A stretch of DNA of 64,000 nt from Rostratula benghalensis. Taxonomy: Eukaryota; Chordata; Aves; Charadriiformes; Rostratulidae. The translations under genes were made by a program, and so were the position numbers. Below are positions 13,201 through 25,600 of the stretch, one piece after another (position 1 is the first letter of the stretch; each line of letters begins with the position of its first letter). The stretch covers positions 510,310-574,309 of the forward strand of contig VXAI01000069.1 in the NCBI GenBank assembly GCA_013399305.1, read 5' to 3'. The notes below the pieces were generated by a model that ran no database searches, had not been told where the DNA came from, and was given only the letters and a program-made list of their open reading frames with translations.

Positions 13201-16200
13201 AGATCCATCAAGAGTTCTTTAAACGGAGAATGGTGATAATGCAAAATCCTGCTCTCAAATTTTCTCAGACAGGGTTTGCTGGGGGTGTGGATTGTGTACC
13301 AGGAGGTATAATGCTATGTCTGCTTTAAGCATGTGCTGCCTGGGAGTCTGGTACTCAACAAAATGCTATAGCTTTTTACAAGAGACTGCTAAAAGGTTAA
13401 GAGTCTCCTTAGTTTGCAAAAAGATGGTGAAATTTAACTTCCTCGTGTAGGGGGTCTCTGGGAAGTGTTGATCAGTCCATGTGGTTTGGTTTGGGGTTTC
13501 TTGCGGTTTTTTGTTTGTTTGTTTGAGTTTTTTACAAGCTGAAAAAATAAAAGATTTTTGGTAAGATCAGTGCAACTAAAGAAGGAGAACATAAAACCTA
13601 GAACTTAAAACATAAGTGTTTTACTTAATACTTCACCTAATGACTTATTTAACAAGTTTTGCTGTGAGTACTGTGTTAAGCACATCTTCAATGCCATAAG
13701 GCAAAGTTAGGAAGGGGCTGCTTTCAGTTCCTAATGGCAACTGGCACAGACTGGGAGGTTTTTCTGCAGGGAGAATAATACTAGCAATGTATGAACTTTC
13801 CTTATTGGGCTAGATTGATTCAAATTCTTCTAATTCATCACCATTTAAGTTCCACGTGATGTCAGCATCAAGGGTGGAAATAAGTTCAGATTCCCAATTT
13901 GCTACTCAGAATAAAACACCATACTGGAAAAAAGTTTTAAAATGTTTTCCTCAAAACCCCTTCACATCCCAGAAAATTTTGACTCAAAAGTGAGGGAAAC
14001 CTGGGGGAAAGGAGACCTTGGGGAAGGCGGGAAAAGGAGAGTGAAATTAAAAAATGGTCTATTAACAGAGGAAGGGCCTAAATAAGGAGGTCTTTAGTGG
14101 ACATTTCCATAGTAAGAAGAAAATGTTCCTTTTCCTGGCGAAGCAAGCATTTGAACAAAGTGGTTGATAATATGAACTACATCACAGGGTAAAGACCCTC
14201 ACAGTTTAAAAGGGTAAAAATTGAAGGACTGTGGAAACTCATTCCAGGAGGAACTTTCCTTAGTGTCCACAATTTTGATGCAGGAAGTTAACACATACCA
14301 TTCTGGACAAGAAAGAATGACATGGAATTTTCATGAATCCCAAGATAAATGGAGGTTTGGAGGAAATCATCTTAGTAAGAAATGAAGAGAAACAATGAAG
14401 AAGTTATTTCTAAATGATGAACGTTCCTTGCAAGGAGTAAAAAAGATTCTATATTACTGTAGTAGTGATAATGGAAAATGGCTTGCTGAGTGACATATTT
14501 TCTTCAATGGAATAGGGAAGCCATTTACTGGCTCTTTTCCTTTACTCATAAAATTATCTCCCCTGTCAAATATCAGTGGACAACACATTTTACAGTTAAA
14601 AAAAGTGATCAATGCAATGATAAAATAGGTTTGGATTTTTTTATTTCTCAAAGCTTTAGCTTGTTTAAAATGTGGGACAACGTCCTGCTGTTATCTGCAC
14701 TCCCCCCACATCAAACTTTATGGCCCAGAGTTCAAGGCTGTTAGCTTCCTGAACAGTATGATGTATGGTTTTTCCAAGTACTAATTCCTCCTTGAATCAG
14801 AGCATCCTATTTGATGTGGGGAAAAAAAAAAGTCTGTTCTGATTCTAAATATATTCTTTAGTGTAGAAATGGCCATAGATGTTGAAACTGTTCATCCAAG
14901 ATGAATCATCTTTCTTTTTTTTTTGTGGAAGTAAAAATGTGCATTTATTTTTAGTCTGAATAAATTGTACTGGTAGTGAAATAATCTGAGAATATGGACT
15001 GAACACTAAAGCAATGTCCTGGCTCTTCCTGATCATGCAAGAAACTTCCAGTTTAGATTAATTCCTTCAGCTCACTGTTCCTCATTTATTCCTCTAATGT
15101 CAGGACATTAATGCTGATGCCCTGCCTGCCTTTTCTTTTGCAAAGCGGCATGAAAAATACTGTTCTGCATAACCAGCTCACTGCCACTACCTACTGCTGG
15201 CCAAGGTTTATTACCTCTTATTTTTAAGTGAAAGTTGAGTGGTGAATACTGTTCTTGCCTTTGCCTGCACAGGGACTAGGACATATATATATGAAAGTGT
15301 GGAGTCCAAGGACTGTCCTTCATTGCTATCCAAATAACCAAAATAGGGAAATAAACCTCTTGTAAATTATGTAAATGTTCAGTGCAAGGTGTTTATTCAG
15401 AGCCTGATCTGGGGCCTAAGTGTATCATTGACTCAAACCATGGCCAGGTTTTGTGGATTATGCTGCCTCCCTGCTGCAAAGCATAGAAAGGACTATTGTT
15501 GGCTCTTTGACTTCAGGTATAAGAAAGGGTTATTTAATTAGCAAGCTAGAGTAGATATAAAATGTGCTCTACTCATTTGTAGGTGTTGGCCATGTGGGAC
15601 ATCCAGAATCCAGTCAGCATAAGAGCTGCTTAAAATTTTTAGGATAACACAAAAAAGATATTTTTATTTTTTTTATGGAACAAAATTTCATTGAAAATAA
15701 TTGAAAACTGAAGCATTTTAATTATACAAGGTGTATCATAGTGCTACTGGTACTTTATAGGAAGATACTGTGCTTTTGAACATTCCACATCACAGAATGC
15801 AGGCAAAGAGTAAATCTCTTCCAGAAAAATATCATTGCTCATCTCTAATGAAATACTTCAACTAATTTTTGGAGGAATTTCAGAAACTTCTTCCATACAG
15901 AAGAACTTGGCTCAAATTGTTTGTTTTGGGGAAGGGGGAGAGAAAAGGGAATCCTTGCCAAAACAAAACTTTTCTACTAACTATATTGCAACTTAGGTAG
16001 GGTGGAAGTCAGGATTTCCCATCCTAATCATCCTCTGATGTAAAAATCTTTAAATAATATCTTTCATTTTAATGACAACAAATTGAAGAGCTACCGAGTC
16101 TCTTCATGTCTAATCTTACCCAATATTTTTCTTAGAGGCTGCTTGAATCTGCAAACCCTCCTGTCATCTCTTCTGTTGTCCCTTATGTTAGGGAGAAAGG

Positions 16201-17446
16201 GGTTTGAAAAGTCAGTGACCTAGTGTGGTGGCAGGTTGCTGACCTGCTTGAAAATGAGGTTGAAATTCTGTGTCTTCATTTAAAAATCCTAAGAAAGGAC
16301 CTTGCTGAGGTTTAGGTTATACTGAGCACCAACATCGGACCTTTGTGAGATCTGCTGGAGAGACTGAAACCAGATAGAGAGGACTTTGTTTTCTTAAAAT
16401 TGCCTGATCTCAGAAAACTACCCTGAACTCCTGTGCAGCCAGCAATGTTGCCAACAAGAAACCCTAAAAGTAAGCAATTTATTCTGCTTCTCCTTGCCAA
16501 AACAATCCTGTAACACAGCAGTCTTAACCTTCCCAGTAAGGTTACAGCTGACCAACCAGAACATATACCTGGAGTCCTGATAAGTTGAATGATAACTGAG
16601 ATCTTGTCCTGCTCAAGAACTGACTTTTCCAATTAAAATTTAATAGTTAAAAAAAAAACAAACAAACAACTATGAAAGCTACTAAACAAAGCTATAGGTT
16701 TGGCTTTGGTTGTTTTGTTGTTAGTTTTTATTTGTTGGTTTTTTTATTATTATTTTTTTAGGAAGCCTTGGATATTACTTAGGGTTACATTGTATCAGAC
16801 TTTCTAAACTCAAATATTCCATAATTATAAACCCCTAAAGTTCTGTTTCTGCTGGCAGGCAGAACTGTACTCTTGAGTTTAAATATTTTTCCCATTAGTG
16901 TTTAGGCTTTTTTTCTGTAATTAGCGAGGCCAGAAAGGCCTATGTCTTCCTGCGTATTCTAGACTGGATATTTACTCTGCTCCAGTAATAATTTTTAATT
17001 TCTACATTTGAATAGTGTAGAATTAAATTTTCTAATTTCATATAATTTGATCCTGGAGATGCATTAGGATGATATTTTAATAGAGAAAACCTGAATTGTG
17101 GTGACTGGGTGTCTTTTTCTGGACAGTTAATATTGCAATAAACCCCCTCAAAATCCATTCCTTTGAATTTTTGCTCTTATTCAAAGTGAACACTCAGCAT
17201 CTACTCTGACTGCAGCCCCAATATCATGTTTTGTATTTGCTTGCAGTATGCTTATTATCACTGGCTGTGTATAAAGAAGGAGGGGGAGAGCACTGTAGGT
17301 GAGGTTTTAGTGAAAGGGGCAACATTTTGTCAGTAAGGGGTATATATTTGCCTTCTAGTTTGACAGCTGAATGTAAATTGTTATTTACATAACTGTGTGG
17401 GTTTTTTTCTTGTCTTGGAAATGGTGCAGGGACTGTAGGAGAGGAC
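10293..17446. other. AT-rich non-coding sequence, no gene recognised
   Basis: No repeat family or exon could be named. T/G-rich low-complexity tracts occur near 13480-13535 and 16655-16760 (TTTG/CAAA-type words). Reading frames such as 10799-11167 (plus) and 16312-16632 (minus) lack good flanking splice sites and recognisable protein motifs. No tRNA, rRNA or small-RNA gene was seen. Confidence 0.55.
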
Positions 17447-17512
17447 CGATGCGTGCTGGCAGAGTTATAACGGGCTGCTCGAACAGCCTCTGCTGCGATT
17501 AGGCATAGAACG
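17447..17512. promoter_or_regulatory. Small CpG-dense patch
   Basis: Six CpG dinucleotides fall within 66 bases (within accgat, gcgtg, acggg, tcgaa, gcgat and acgtg), against a surrounding sequence where CpGs are rare. The patch is too short for a CpG island. Retained CpGs can mark a conserved or unmethylated regulatory element, an old coding exon, or chance. A minus-strand frame covers the patch (17224-17535) but begins without an ATG and has no convincing splice sites. Function is unknown. Confidence 0.3.
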
Positions 17513-19013
17513 TGATCTGCTTGTAGAGATCCCAAATTTATGCTTTTAAACTGTGGATGACCAAAGATGAGTAAAGCTGAGAAGATTCCAGGGCCCTTAT
17601 TTTAGGCTGGTAGCCAGCTCGCTGTGTGAGATCAGCTGAAGTGTGTGTAGCAGGCACTCGGTGTGACTGCAGGGGGGGTCTGTGGTACCAGTGTGTGGGA
17701 TGGATTTTGGTGGGTAGGAGCTCTGAGCTACCACCCCAGTGAGGTGTGCTGGGGTAGAGAAGGGGTCTCAGGCTTATACAGAAGCTCCTCTTCCAGTCAC
17801 ACCTGCAGAGGTAGCAACATCTCTGCTTGGTCTCCTAACTTCTAAGCGTCACCTCTTGTTCTTGCCGAGGAATCCATGGTCACCTGGTTTCCAGTAAGCT
17901 GAAAGTTTAACCAAAGAGGACTTCCTTTAAGTTGGTGTCAGAAAAAATAGAGAAAACACTAGTACCTTTGATTTCATTATTTCTTAAAATCAAGCTCTGT
18001 TATAAGGACAGGTTTTTATGACGTTTGACAAATGGACTTGCTTTAGACAGGCGTAGTTTGGGTAAAAGTTGGCCTGTGCTTAGGAAAAGTAAAAGCTCAG
18101 TAGTAGTCAGAAAAATGAAAACAACCTCTTAATGTAAGGTTTTCTGTTTTGCTGGAAAAATAAATAACTTCTTGGTGTGAACCATTATTTTCCCCCTTCT
18201 TTTGCTTGAGCCTTTGACTAAAGTATATACTTGTATTAACCATCTAATTAGACTACGGGTAATTTACCTGGCTGTTTTCCTGGGCAAACAAAACGAATGA
18301 ATGCCTGGCATATACTTAAAAGCTATTCTCAGTAGTGGGACACTCTCTTCTCCTCCTCCACTGCCCACTGCATAAATGGGAATGCTCACGTTGTGGTAAG
18401 GGGCCCTCCTGCTCTGTTGCCTTGGATATTCCATAGGCTACCAAGCAATCTGTGTGGCATCTGGCAATTACATGGCAAAGCTAAACTGTGGTGGGAACCC
18501 ACGGTGGTCTCCATGTCAGGAACATTTCAGACTATGCTGCAGGCTGAATTTTGCCCCTTGCCAGTGCCCAGTGCTGGGAGTAAGATGACAGTCACTTATT
18601 TCTCTGTAACTGAACAGTATTGCAAAGTGTTAATTGCCAAAGCTGGTTGATAGTAAATAAATACACAAATGGCTGCTGGTGCTGAGGCTGACATGTAGAA
18701 GGGCAATTTCCCCTTGCCCTGACAGAGAAGCTGTTTCACTGGTTGAGCAATGGAGACATGCTTTTCTTTGGGTATGTTTCCAACAATGACATGTTTTTTT
18801 TTTTTTTTTTTGCGTGTTTTGAGACTGGTTTACTCCTTCCTTTTGCCCTTTTAGAAAATTACTATGATAGCCCATGGTGCCTACTAAACTCTGACCAAGA
18901 GTGGGTGTGAGACAGACTGCTGGAGGTGGATTAGGCCAGACTCTTGGGAAGGAATAACAAGGAGAAAACTGGTCTGTCTGGAGTCTTGTTAATGAAGCCA
19001 TGGGAGTGCCCTG
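17513..19013. other. Non-coding sequence with an 18-base T run
   Basis: 17560-17900 is moderately GC-rich and rich in CTG, CAG and GTG words, with no gene I can support. 18230-18330 contains TAATTA-like words. An uninterrupted T run lies at 18794-18811, just upstream of a CR1 fragment. No coding sequence was recognised. Confidence 0.55.
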
Positions 19014-19369
19014 CGTCCTTGGATCAGAGAAGACTGAGAGGGAATCCTATAAATGCTTATAAATATCTAAAGGGTGAGTGTCAAGAAGATGGGATCAGAC
19101 CCATTTCAGTGGTGCCAATGACAGGACAAGGGGCAATGGGTCCAAACTGGAACACAGGAAGTTCTCTCTGAACATCAGAAAAAACTTCCATACTTTTGGG
19201 GGTGACAGAGCAGTAGAGCAGCCTGCCTGGGGAGGTTGTGGGGTCTCCTCCTCTGGAGATATTCCAGATGCACCCGGACGTGAATCCATGCAATTTGCTT
19301 TAGCAGAGGGGTTGGACTAGTTGATCTCTGAAAGTCCCTTCCAGTCCCCTGCTCTTCTGTGATTCTGTC
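19014..19369 (+). mobile_element. CR1: CR1 LINE 3'-end fragment with tail
   Basis: This is the best-preserved CR1 piece. It follows the avian CR1 3' UTR in order: 'gactgagagggaatc', 'ataaatatctaaagggtg', 'gtcaagaagatggg', 'gacaggacaaggggcaatggg', 'aactggaacacaggaagtt', 'cctgcctggggaggttgtgg', 'ggggttggactag', 'gatctctgaaagtcccttcca', and the terminal 'ttctgtgattctgt' repeats. It is 5'-truncated to about 356 bases, as is usual for CR1. The overlapping short frames on both strands between 18944 and 19320 are translations of this element and not host genes. Confidence 0.95.
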
Positions 19370-20365
19370 TCTCCTCCCAGAGACAGAGAGTTTTGTTTTT
19401 GTCTAGAGCGAGGTGGGGGGGAAAAACACCGTCTGGGAGGAATATCAACTGGCTGTCAGTCTGTCACCACCAGCAGCAATTGTGTGCACCTTCCTAGCTA
19501 CTGTTTGCATTATTTATAGTTAAAAGTCATCTGTGATGGATATTTAATTCCCTCTCTCCCAGTAGTTTATCTCAATGTTCAGTACTCCTTGTAATTTGTA
19601 GTCCTTACTACTGGCATGCTTTTTCTTATTCATCCAGAGTTGTGCTTTCTGTGTCATACAGCTTTGGAGATGACCTTAGGGTGCTGCATTTTGACCAGGG
19701 AGAGAGGTGTGAACCCCATGGCAGTCACTGTCCTTGGGGGAAAGGTGGCCAATGTTGGCTGTGTTGGTCTAGGTCCCTTTTGGGTCGTGTTGTATTGCCA
19801 CGTTGGGTGTTGGGGTGTGGAGGAGAAAACATTGAATATGGTAAGGAATAACTTTGACAACACTGTCGTTCTAATATACAAAAGCTGGATTCAACCTCCC
19901 AGATACAGGGGGGAAAAAGAAGGTCAGATGCTAACAAGCTAGTAAATCCACAAGAATAAGAATGAGACCTAATTAAGACTTAGCCATTGTGCTAATACAT
20001 GTTCCTATCTAAAGAGACCTAAGAAGCTGCTTTCTATCACAACTTAGAAACAGCTGGAACACTGCTCTATTAGATGAGGTAATAGGGGTCATGTAGGAGG
20101 GTAGAGAACAAAGCTCTGGAAGTTACCAGTATTTACCAGTCTTAACTAAGGAAGATTGCAAAATTGAGATAAGAGGCTATGAAATCTCAAACAGTATTCA
20201 TCACACCTCCAAACCAGGTTTTCTGTCTACTCCAGTTGTCCTGTTACTGGTCTATTAACCTGTCCAACCAGTGGAATAACAGTCAGTAACACTAGTCCAT
20301 TTTCTTGCTGTACTGCAGCATATCTTGGAATTTATTTGCAGAGCTGTTTATTAATTAACTCACTT
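19370..20365. other. Non-coding spacer after a CR1 fragment
   Basis: Frames at 19616-19942 (plus) and 19654-19937 (minus) overlap each other on opposite strands over a moderately GC-rich segment. Neither has flanking splice sites or a recognisable domain, so neither is called. Nothing else was identified. Confidence 0.55.
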
Positions 20366-20465
20366 TAATAATAATAATAAATTACAACAATAACAAAAAA
20401 ACCCCAACAAGAAAACCCCGAACTACAACAAAACAAAAACAAACAAACCATAAAACCACAAAACC
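20366..20465. repeat. A-rich low-complexity tract (AAT/AAC/AAAC words)
   Basis: About 100 bases of nearly pure A/C/T, starting with an AAT run (aataataataataa) and continuing with AAC and AAACA words. This is a simple-sequence tract. It could be a degraded poly(A)-like tail of a retroposed sequence, but no element body is recognised on either side. Confidence 0.75.
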
Positions 20466-21767
20466 TGCTAGTGCTACAGCCCTGAAGGTAAACTGCCTGG
20501 GGCTAACTTAGCCCTTCTATTTGCTGTGTGAATTTGCAAGGCATCCTTAATGATCAGAAGCAATCCTTAACAACATGAATTTCCTAATAGAGGGAGAGGA
20601 GGTGAATTTTGGCTTATTGTTTTTCCAGAGAAGCTGCACCCCTTCTGCAACGCAGCTGCTAAACTGGGCTGTTCTGCAGGATTTGAGGAGCTGGGACGTG
20701 AGAAGAGCCATTACACCTACAGCTTCTGAGGGTAGAGTTTCTCTTTTCCTCCTATGGATGCAGAGTTTTGGGGATTTTTCGTCTTGTGGTAATGGAAAGA
20801 GCTAAAACAGACCAGCCTTAGCTCCTTCAGGTCATCACCTTTTTGCCTTGCATAATGATAGCAGCCTATGGTTCAGATCTAAATACGTGTGAATGTGGGG
20901 TGTGAGTATAGCTGGACTGAAAAAAATAATAACTGTTGGATGATCATGTTATCTTTGTCTATCCTGGACACAGTCAGTGGGAGTCTAATGACTAGTTTAG
21001 AAGATTGCAGGAGACAATTGCTAAAGCAATCAGCAAATATGATTATAATGTCTCAGTTTAGTAGACTTTGTATCTTAAGTGGATTTGTAAGTGAAACCTC
21101 TAATTCAAAAAGCAGCACAAGAGGAAGAGAGTATCTTTCATAAATTAAAAAATGTCAGTTATTCCACTGTTAGTTATTCAATATTTCACTCAAAATTGTA
21201 CTTTTTAATGTTGTATTTGTATTTTGTCTTGCAGCTGTAGTTAAAGAAGTTTTGAATTGAACAAAAAGGGAAATGAAACATATGTGTCTTGGTTCAAGGG
21301 AGAATTCTTAGGTGTAAATAATGCATGAGAGAGATTTCAGCAGAAGAATGAAGGATTTCAGAGCCTTCAGAATAGGTCCCCTTTCATATCATTAATAAAA
21401 AATGAACCATTGCAACAGCCAAAGTGCTTGCATAGTCACAGCAGGGTAATTCAGTAAGTGAAGCTTTGTTTTGGACAAGTGAGATTTATTTTTTAATTCT
21501 TTTATTAGATCAGCCACTAATTGTAGCTTGGGTTCATTTTTTAAGGTGAACCAATGCCTCTGCACTTGGGTATGCAAACCACAGTTCCATGGTAGATGCA
21601 TCTTGCTGTATGCTTGCCCCACTCTGGGAGGGGGGTTGAGGTGAGAGGGGGCAAGTATGAGAATGCTCAGTCCCTGTTACAAATAGCATTCATTTTCTTT
21701 GCATGAAAAACAAATTTTTGAGGAAAACAAGTGCATTTTTCTAAAAGAAAGAAATGGAAGGGCAGGC
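20466..21767. other. AT-rich non-coding sequence
   Basis: Only short reading frames without family resemblance occur (for example 20889-21143 plus and 21392-21622 minus). No repeat body, RNA gene or splice-flanked exon was recognised between the A-rich tract and the next CR1 fragment. Confidence 0.55.
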
Positions 21768-22120
21768 ATGGCTGAGGGGGGTGCTGGTCTCTTCTCCCAA
21801 GGTAATAACGATAGGACCAGAGGAAATAGTCTGAAGTTGCAGCAGAGCAGGTTTAAACTGGATATTAGGAAGAATGACTACTGAAGGAGTGCTCAGGCAC
21901 TGGGACAGCCTGCCCAGGGAGGCAGTGGAGCCACCATCCCTGGAGGTATTTAAGAAACATGTAGATGTGACACTTCAGGGCACGCTCCTATGGCAGAGCT
22001 TGTAGGGAGTGGGTTGTGTGTGTGTGTGTGAAGGTGGTGGTTGTGGAGTTTTTTTATGTTTGTTTATGGTTGGACTCAGTAATCTTGGGGGTCCTTTGCA
22101 TTCATGACAATTCTGTGATG
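21768..22120 (+). mobile_element. CR1: CR1 LINE 3'-end fragment with internal TG microsatellite
   Basis: Shows CR1 3' UTR landmarks in order: 'aataacgataggaccagaggaaat', 'agcagaggtttaaactggatattaggaa'-like sequence, 'gcactgggacagcctgcccagggaggcagtggagccaccatccctggaggtatttaa', then 'tatggttggactcagtaatcttggggg' and a terminal 'ttctgtgatg'. The region between the 'cttgtaggg' word and the 'ggttggactc' word carries a TG expansion (22015-22030) and T-rich filler not expected in the consensus. It is truncated at the 5' end and cannot move. The small frames here (21699-21884 and the start of 22016-22414) are element-derived. Confidence 0.92.
22015..22030. repeat. TG dinucleotide microsatellite
   Basis: Eight uninterrupted TG units lie inside the 3' part of the CR1 fragment. 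They probably expanded after insertion. Confidence 0.85.
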
Positions 22121-22658
22121 TTACAGAGAGCAGAAATACAGGTGCAGGAAACAGGCAGGGATGAATCTCTAGAAGGGAAGGGATCAGGTTCCCAGCTGAG
22201 CAGATCTGAGAGTGGTACCCTGTGGTACTGCACTGGTGGGCAGTCCACCCTCCCTCTGGCAGGCAATGTGATGGTGGAGCACGAGTGGGATGGCAGCCTG
22301 TCTTGTCTGATCAGCAAGGGATGTATGTGTTTGTGCAGAGACAAACAGCACAGGGACTGTGAACTGCTCTGTTGCCTTCTTGCTGCAGACACTGGAGAGT
22401 GGTGGCAGTCCTAAAAAAATAATCTGTGCCTGCAATAATTGAAGGCTGAGCCTGTCTCTGTGGCATGTGGCAGGAAATTTCTGGTCCTTCTTGCAGGCTT
22501 TTTTTTGTGGGCATTCAGGAAGATATACGAGAAGGGTCTTGTTTCTCCTGCGAGAGAGAGGTTTGTTGGCCGACCTCTCCCAAGTTAGGGAGAATAGATT
22601 TTAATAGCTGCTCAGGACAAACTTTAAATGATTGCTGGGCAAATAATAATTGGGGTTT
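22121..22658. other. Moderately GC-rich non-coding segment between a CR1 fragment and the N run
   Basis: Several short frames overlap on both strands (22016-22414 plus, 22102-22392 and 22184-22435 minus). This is what stop-poor, GC-richer sequence gives by chance. No domain or splice-site support was seen. Confidence 0.5.
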
Positions 22659-22673
22659 NNNNNNNNNNNNNNN
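22659..22673. other. Assembly gap: 15 undetermined bases
   Basis: Fifteen N characters are flanked by 'tggggttt' on the left and 'ggggg' on the right. The true length may not be 15. A G-rich or homopolymer tract that failed to sequence is the likely cause. Any reading frame across it is meaningless. Confidence 0.99.
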
Positions 22674-25600
22674 GGGGGAATGGTTTCCAATTCTCTTCAT
22701 GTTAAAAGATCAGTCAGTTGTTAATAGCTGGCTGCACTGGTGAAGAAGCAAGGAGAACCTTTGGGCTTCTGGAAAGCAATAAAAGTATACAAAGGCTGGT
22801 ATGGACATTGCCATGGCCAATCTCTTTCCAGACCAGGTAGTTTCTCCCCCTTGGTGACTCCAGCAGGAGATGCAAGAAATTGCTTCATCCCCATTGACCG
22901 GATATCCTTGCTGTGGGGCTGTAACCTCTCCTGTGGTTTACTTAATGCACTTACTTACAGGTTAGCTGTCTTAGACTGTGTTTTTATCTCTTTCCTTCAT
23001 CCCTTCCTACTTCTTTGCTCCAGATGAAAGGTCCAAATGAGGGCTGTGACACTGATATCTGCTGTTTGTTATCCTGATGAGCCCAGGCTGCCACTTGGTG
23101 CTGTGGCACCAAAACCCTGTAAAAGGCAGCTGACTTGTAAGCTACTGCAAGCTCTTCAGCACAACCCTGTAAGTTTTTAGAGGATTAGCCTGGCAAATCA
23201 TAATGAATATAATGCATTGGAGCCCATGGAAATAACAAATAACCTCATTTCTTCTGTAATTTTCTAATACACTCCTGCTTTTCCTGGTGCCCTAATATGC
23301 ATTTTGAAAGGATTTTCAGCTGTGGGAACTCTGAGAGCCTTTGTGATTTTTTAATTTATTTTTTAAAAAAAACCCCCTACATTAGCTGGGACTTTGTTAC
23401 CAGCTTTTTGCTGTGTAGGGGTCTGCTTTGACCTGCTAACATATATATTTTCTAAGTACTTTTTGGGTATGTCTTTAATACTTCTCTAAATTGCTTGTGG
23501 TTGAAAACTTACTCTGCCCCTGCAATGTACTTGAACTTTTCAGTACTGGACTGCTTTTGGATCCACTTGTTTGACCATTTTAAAAGATGTCATTTTATAA
23601 GCACAGTCCTGCTCAGTCAGGACCATCAAATTTGTTGTGTTAGTTTTAAGGCAAAGTTCTGTGATGTACTCCATAGAGAAAATAAGCAATGAAGATGTAA
23701 ATGCCTTGAGAATACAGCAAAGGCATATATTCCATGAGAACTCACTGTGCTGTGTCCCGAGTGCCTTCCTTGCACCTTATGTTGATAATTACTAGGAAAC
23801 TTGTGTGAAGCATTTTGTCAGTGTAAAGGATTTGTTAAATAGGAAGACACAGCCAGTTCTCACATCTCTGGGTTTGGCTTTCAACCATCAGAATAATTCT
23901 AGCTCTGGATTAGGTGCCTTCTTGCAGCTGCAGCTGAGCTGGGCAAAAAGTGTTACAGCTGGAACTAGCGAAGTCCTCTCATGCCTGCAAGCACAGCTGC
24001 ATCCTCCATTCCACTTGTCAGAGTCATATGGGGTGGGTAAAAAGGAAACAAAAAACCCCCCACCCTTAACGTAAAGTGTGAGAAATGTTTAATTTTATGC
24101 AGCAAATTAACATTAGAGACCAACTGTATGTGCAGTTACACAGCGAATCTGTCCTCTGTGCTATTCCATTTCCCTTCCCAGATGAATGGGTCAGGAGCAT
24201 TGCCTTGGTTGTGAGGGTGGTGCCCTTAATTACTGCCTTACAGCAGCTCTACAGTTACTCGCAGCTCCAAGCTGCTGAAACCCTCTGTGGATTTGACTCT
24301 GCAAGACCTTTCCTTACGTTCCAGTACCACAGCTTCCAGGTCATCAGGAGCCTTCTACCTTTTTTTTTTTTTTCTTTTTTTGTGCTGTCAGACCTGTGCA
24401 AAAGGGATGGAGCAATTGCCCTACAAAGTTGTATTATAATATTTATGTTCTGTTATAGTAATTTTGCAACCGAGTGCAAAAATAGAGATGTTAATTTAGG
24501 TCAATTAACAGGAGTATTGTGTATCCCTTAAACAGGCAACTGCAAAGGTGGTAATAAATTTAAATAAACTAAATAGTAGACAAATACCTACTCTAGGAGC
24601 TTTTGAGCATGATGCCTTTCCAATAGAGTACTCAGCTTCTGTTCAAATGCAAATTTTGACTCATCACTTGAGACTGGTGAATGCCAGAGAAAACACTAGA
24701 GGCAACTAAATGTATCCAGTTCATTAACATTCATCCTCTCTAATAAAAAGTACCGCGATCTCAGGAGGGTTGTCTGTCTGTACAGAGAAGCAAGCTCAGA
24801 AAGACTTGCCAAGAGCTTCTAGCTATGCAAAGAAAATCTGGAGGAAGACTTTTGCAGCTCTTACACAAGCTTAGACCTTTTAAGACTTGCATGAAGCCTC
24901 ATATGCTATCTCACTCTAAGAGCAGTAAGTGTCATGGAAAGTAACTTCTAGGAAGGTATTTTAAGTGGCAAAATAAATGTAACTTCTACTTACTGCTGCT
25001 GTCAAAAACAGACTTTGGAGATAGAAGTTTTCTCGATCTTAAAAATCCTAAAGCTCTAGTACTGGTCATTGGGTTGGCATAGAACAGGTTTTCCTCACAG
25101 TAAGTTGTCATGGATTTAGCAATACACACGCAGACTGGTATATAGATTTGTATAGAGAAAATGGTACTTCTGATAAAAAGAAGCAAAGCAAATCTTTCAG
25201 ATTTTTAAAGGTGTGTTCAAACCCTGAAAATTTTAGTTTTCATCTATAAAAATTCCATTTAATAAAAGTCCTAAAATCTTAAGAAGACAACTTAAAAGTC
25301 AATCCCTCAAATACTCTAACAATAACCATTAAGTAACAAATGTCAAGTGGTCACGTCAGGTGTTGGTTAGGCTGGGTGTATACTATGGGTCTTCCTTCAA
25401 TGGAGAAGGAAATGCTGTTTGGTTACTGTGTTAATATATTTTAATTAAATGCAGCAATATTGTGTTTTCTGGTCATATGTGAAGTGTCTTACAAATGTAT
25501 TTCTTCTTGGAATTACATAATTTTTGCATCTTGTGCTAACATCTGCATTATTCCCTTTCCAGGAACCTTAGTTCTGTTTGCACTGAATAAAAATAGATCT

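Noticed and set aside
24085..24531. 148-codon plus-strand reading frame, the longest in the window
   Set aside because: It contains a phenylalanine string from a T run and has no domain or splice support.
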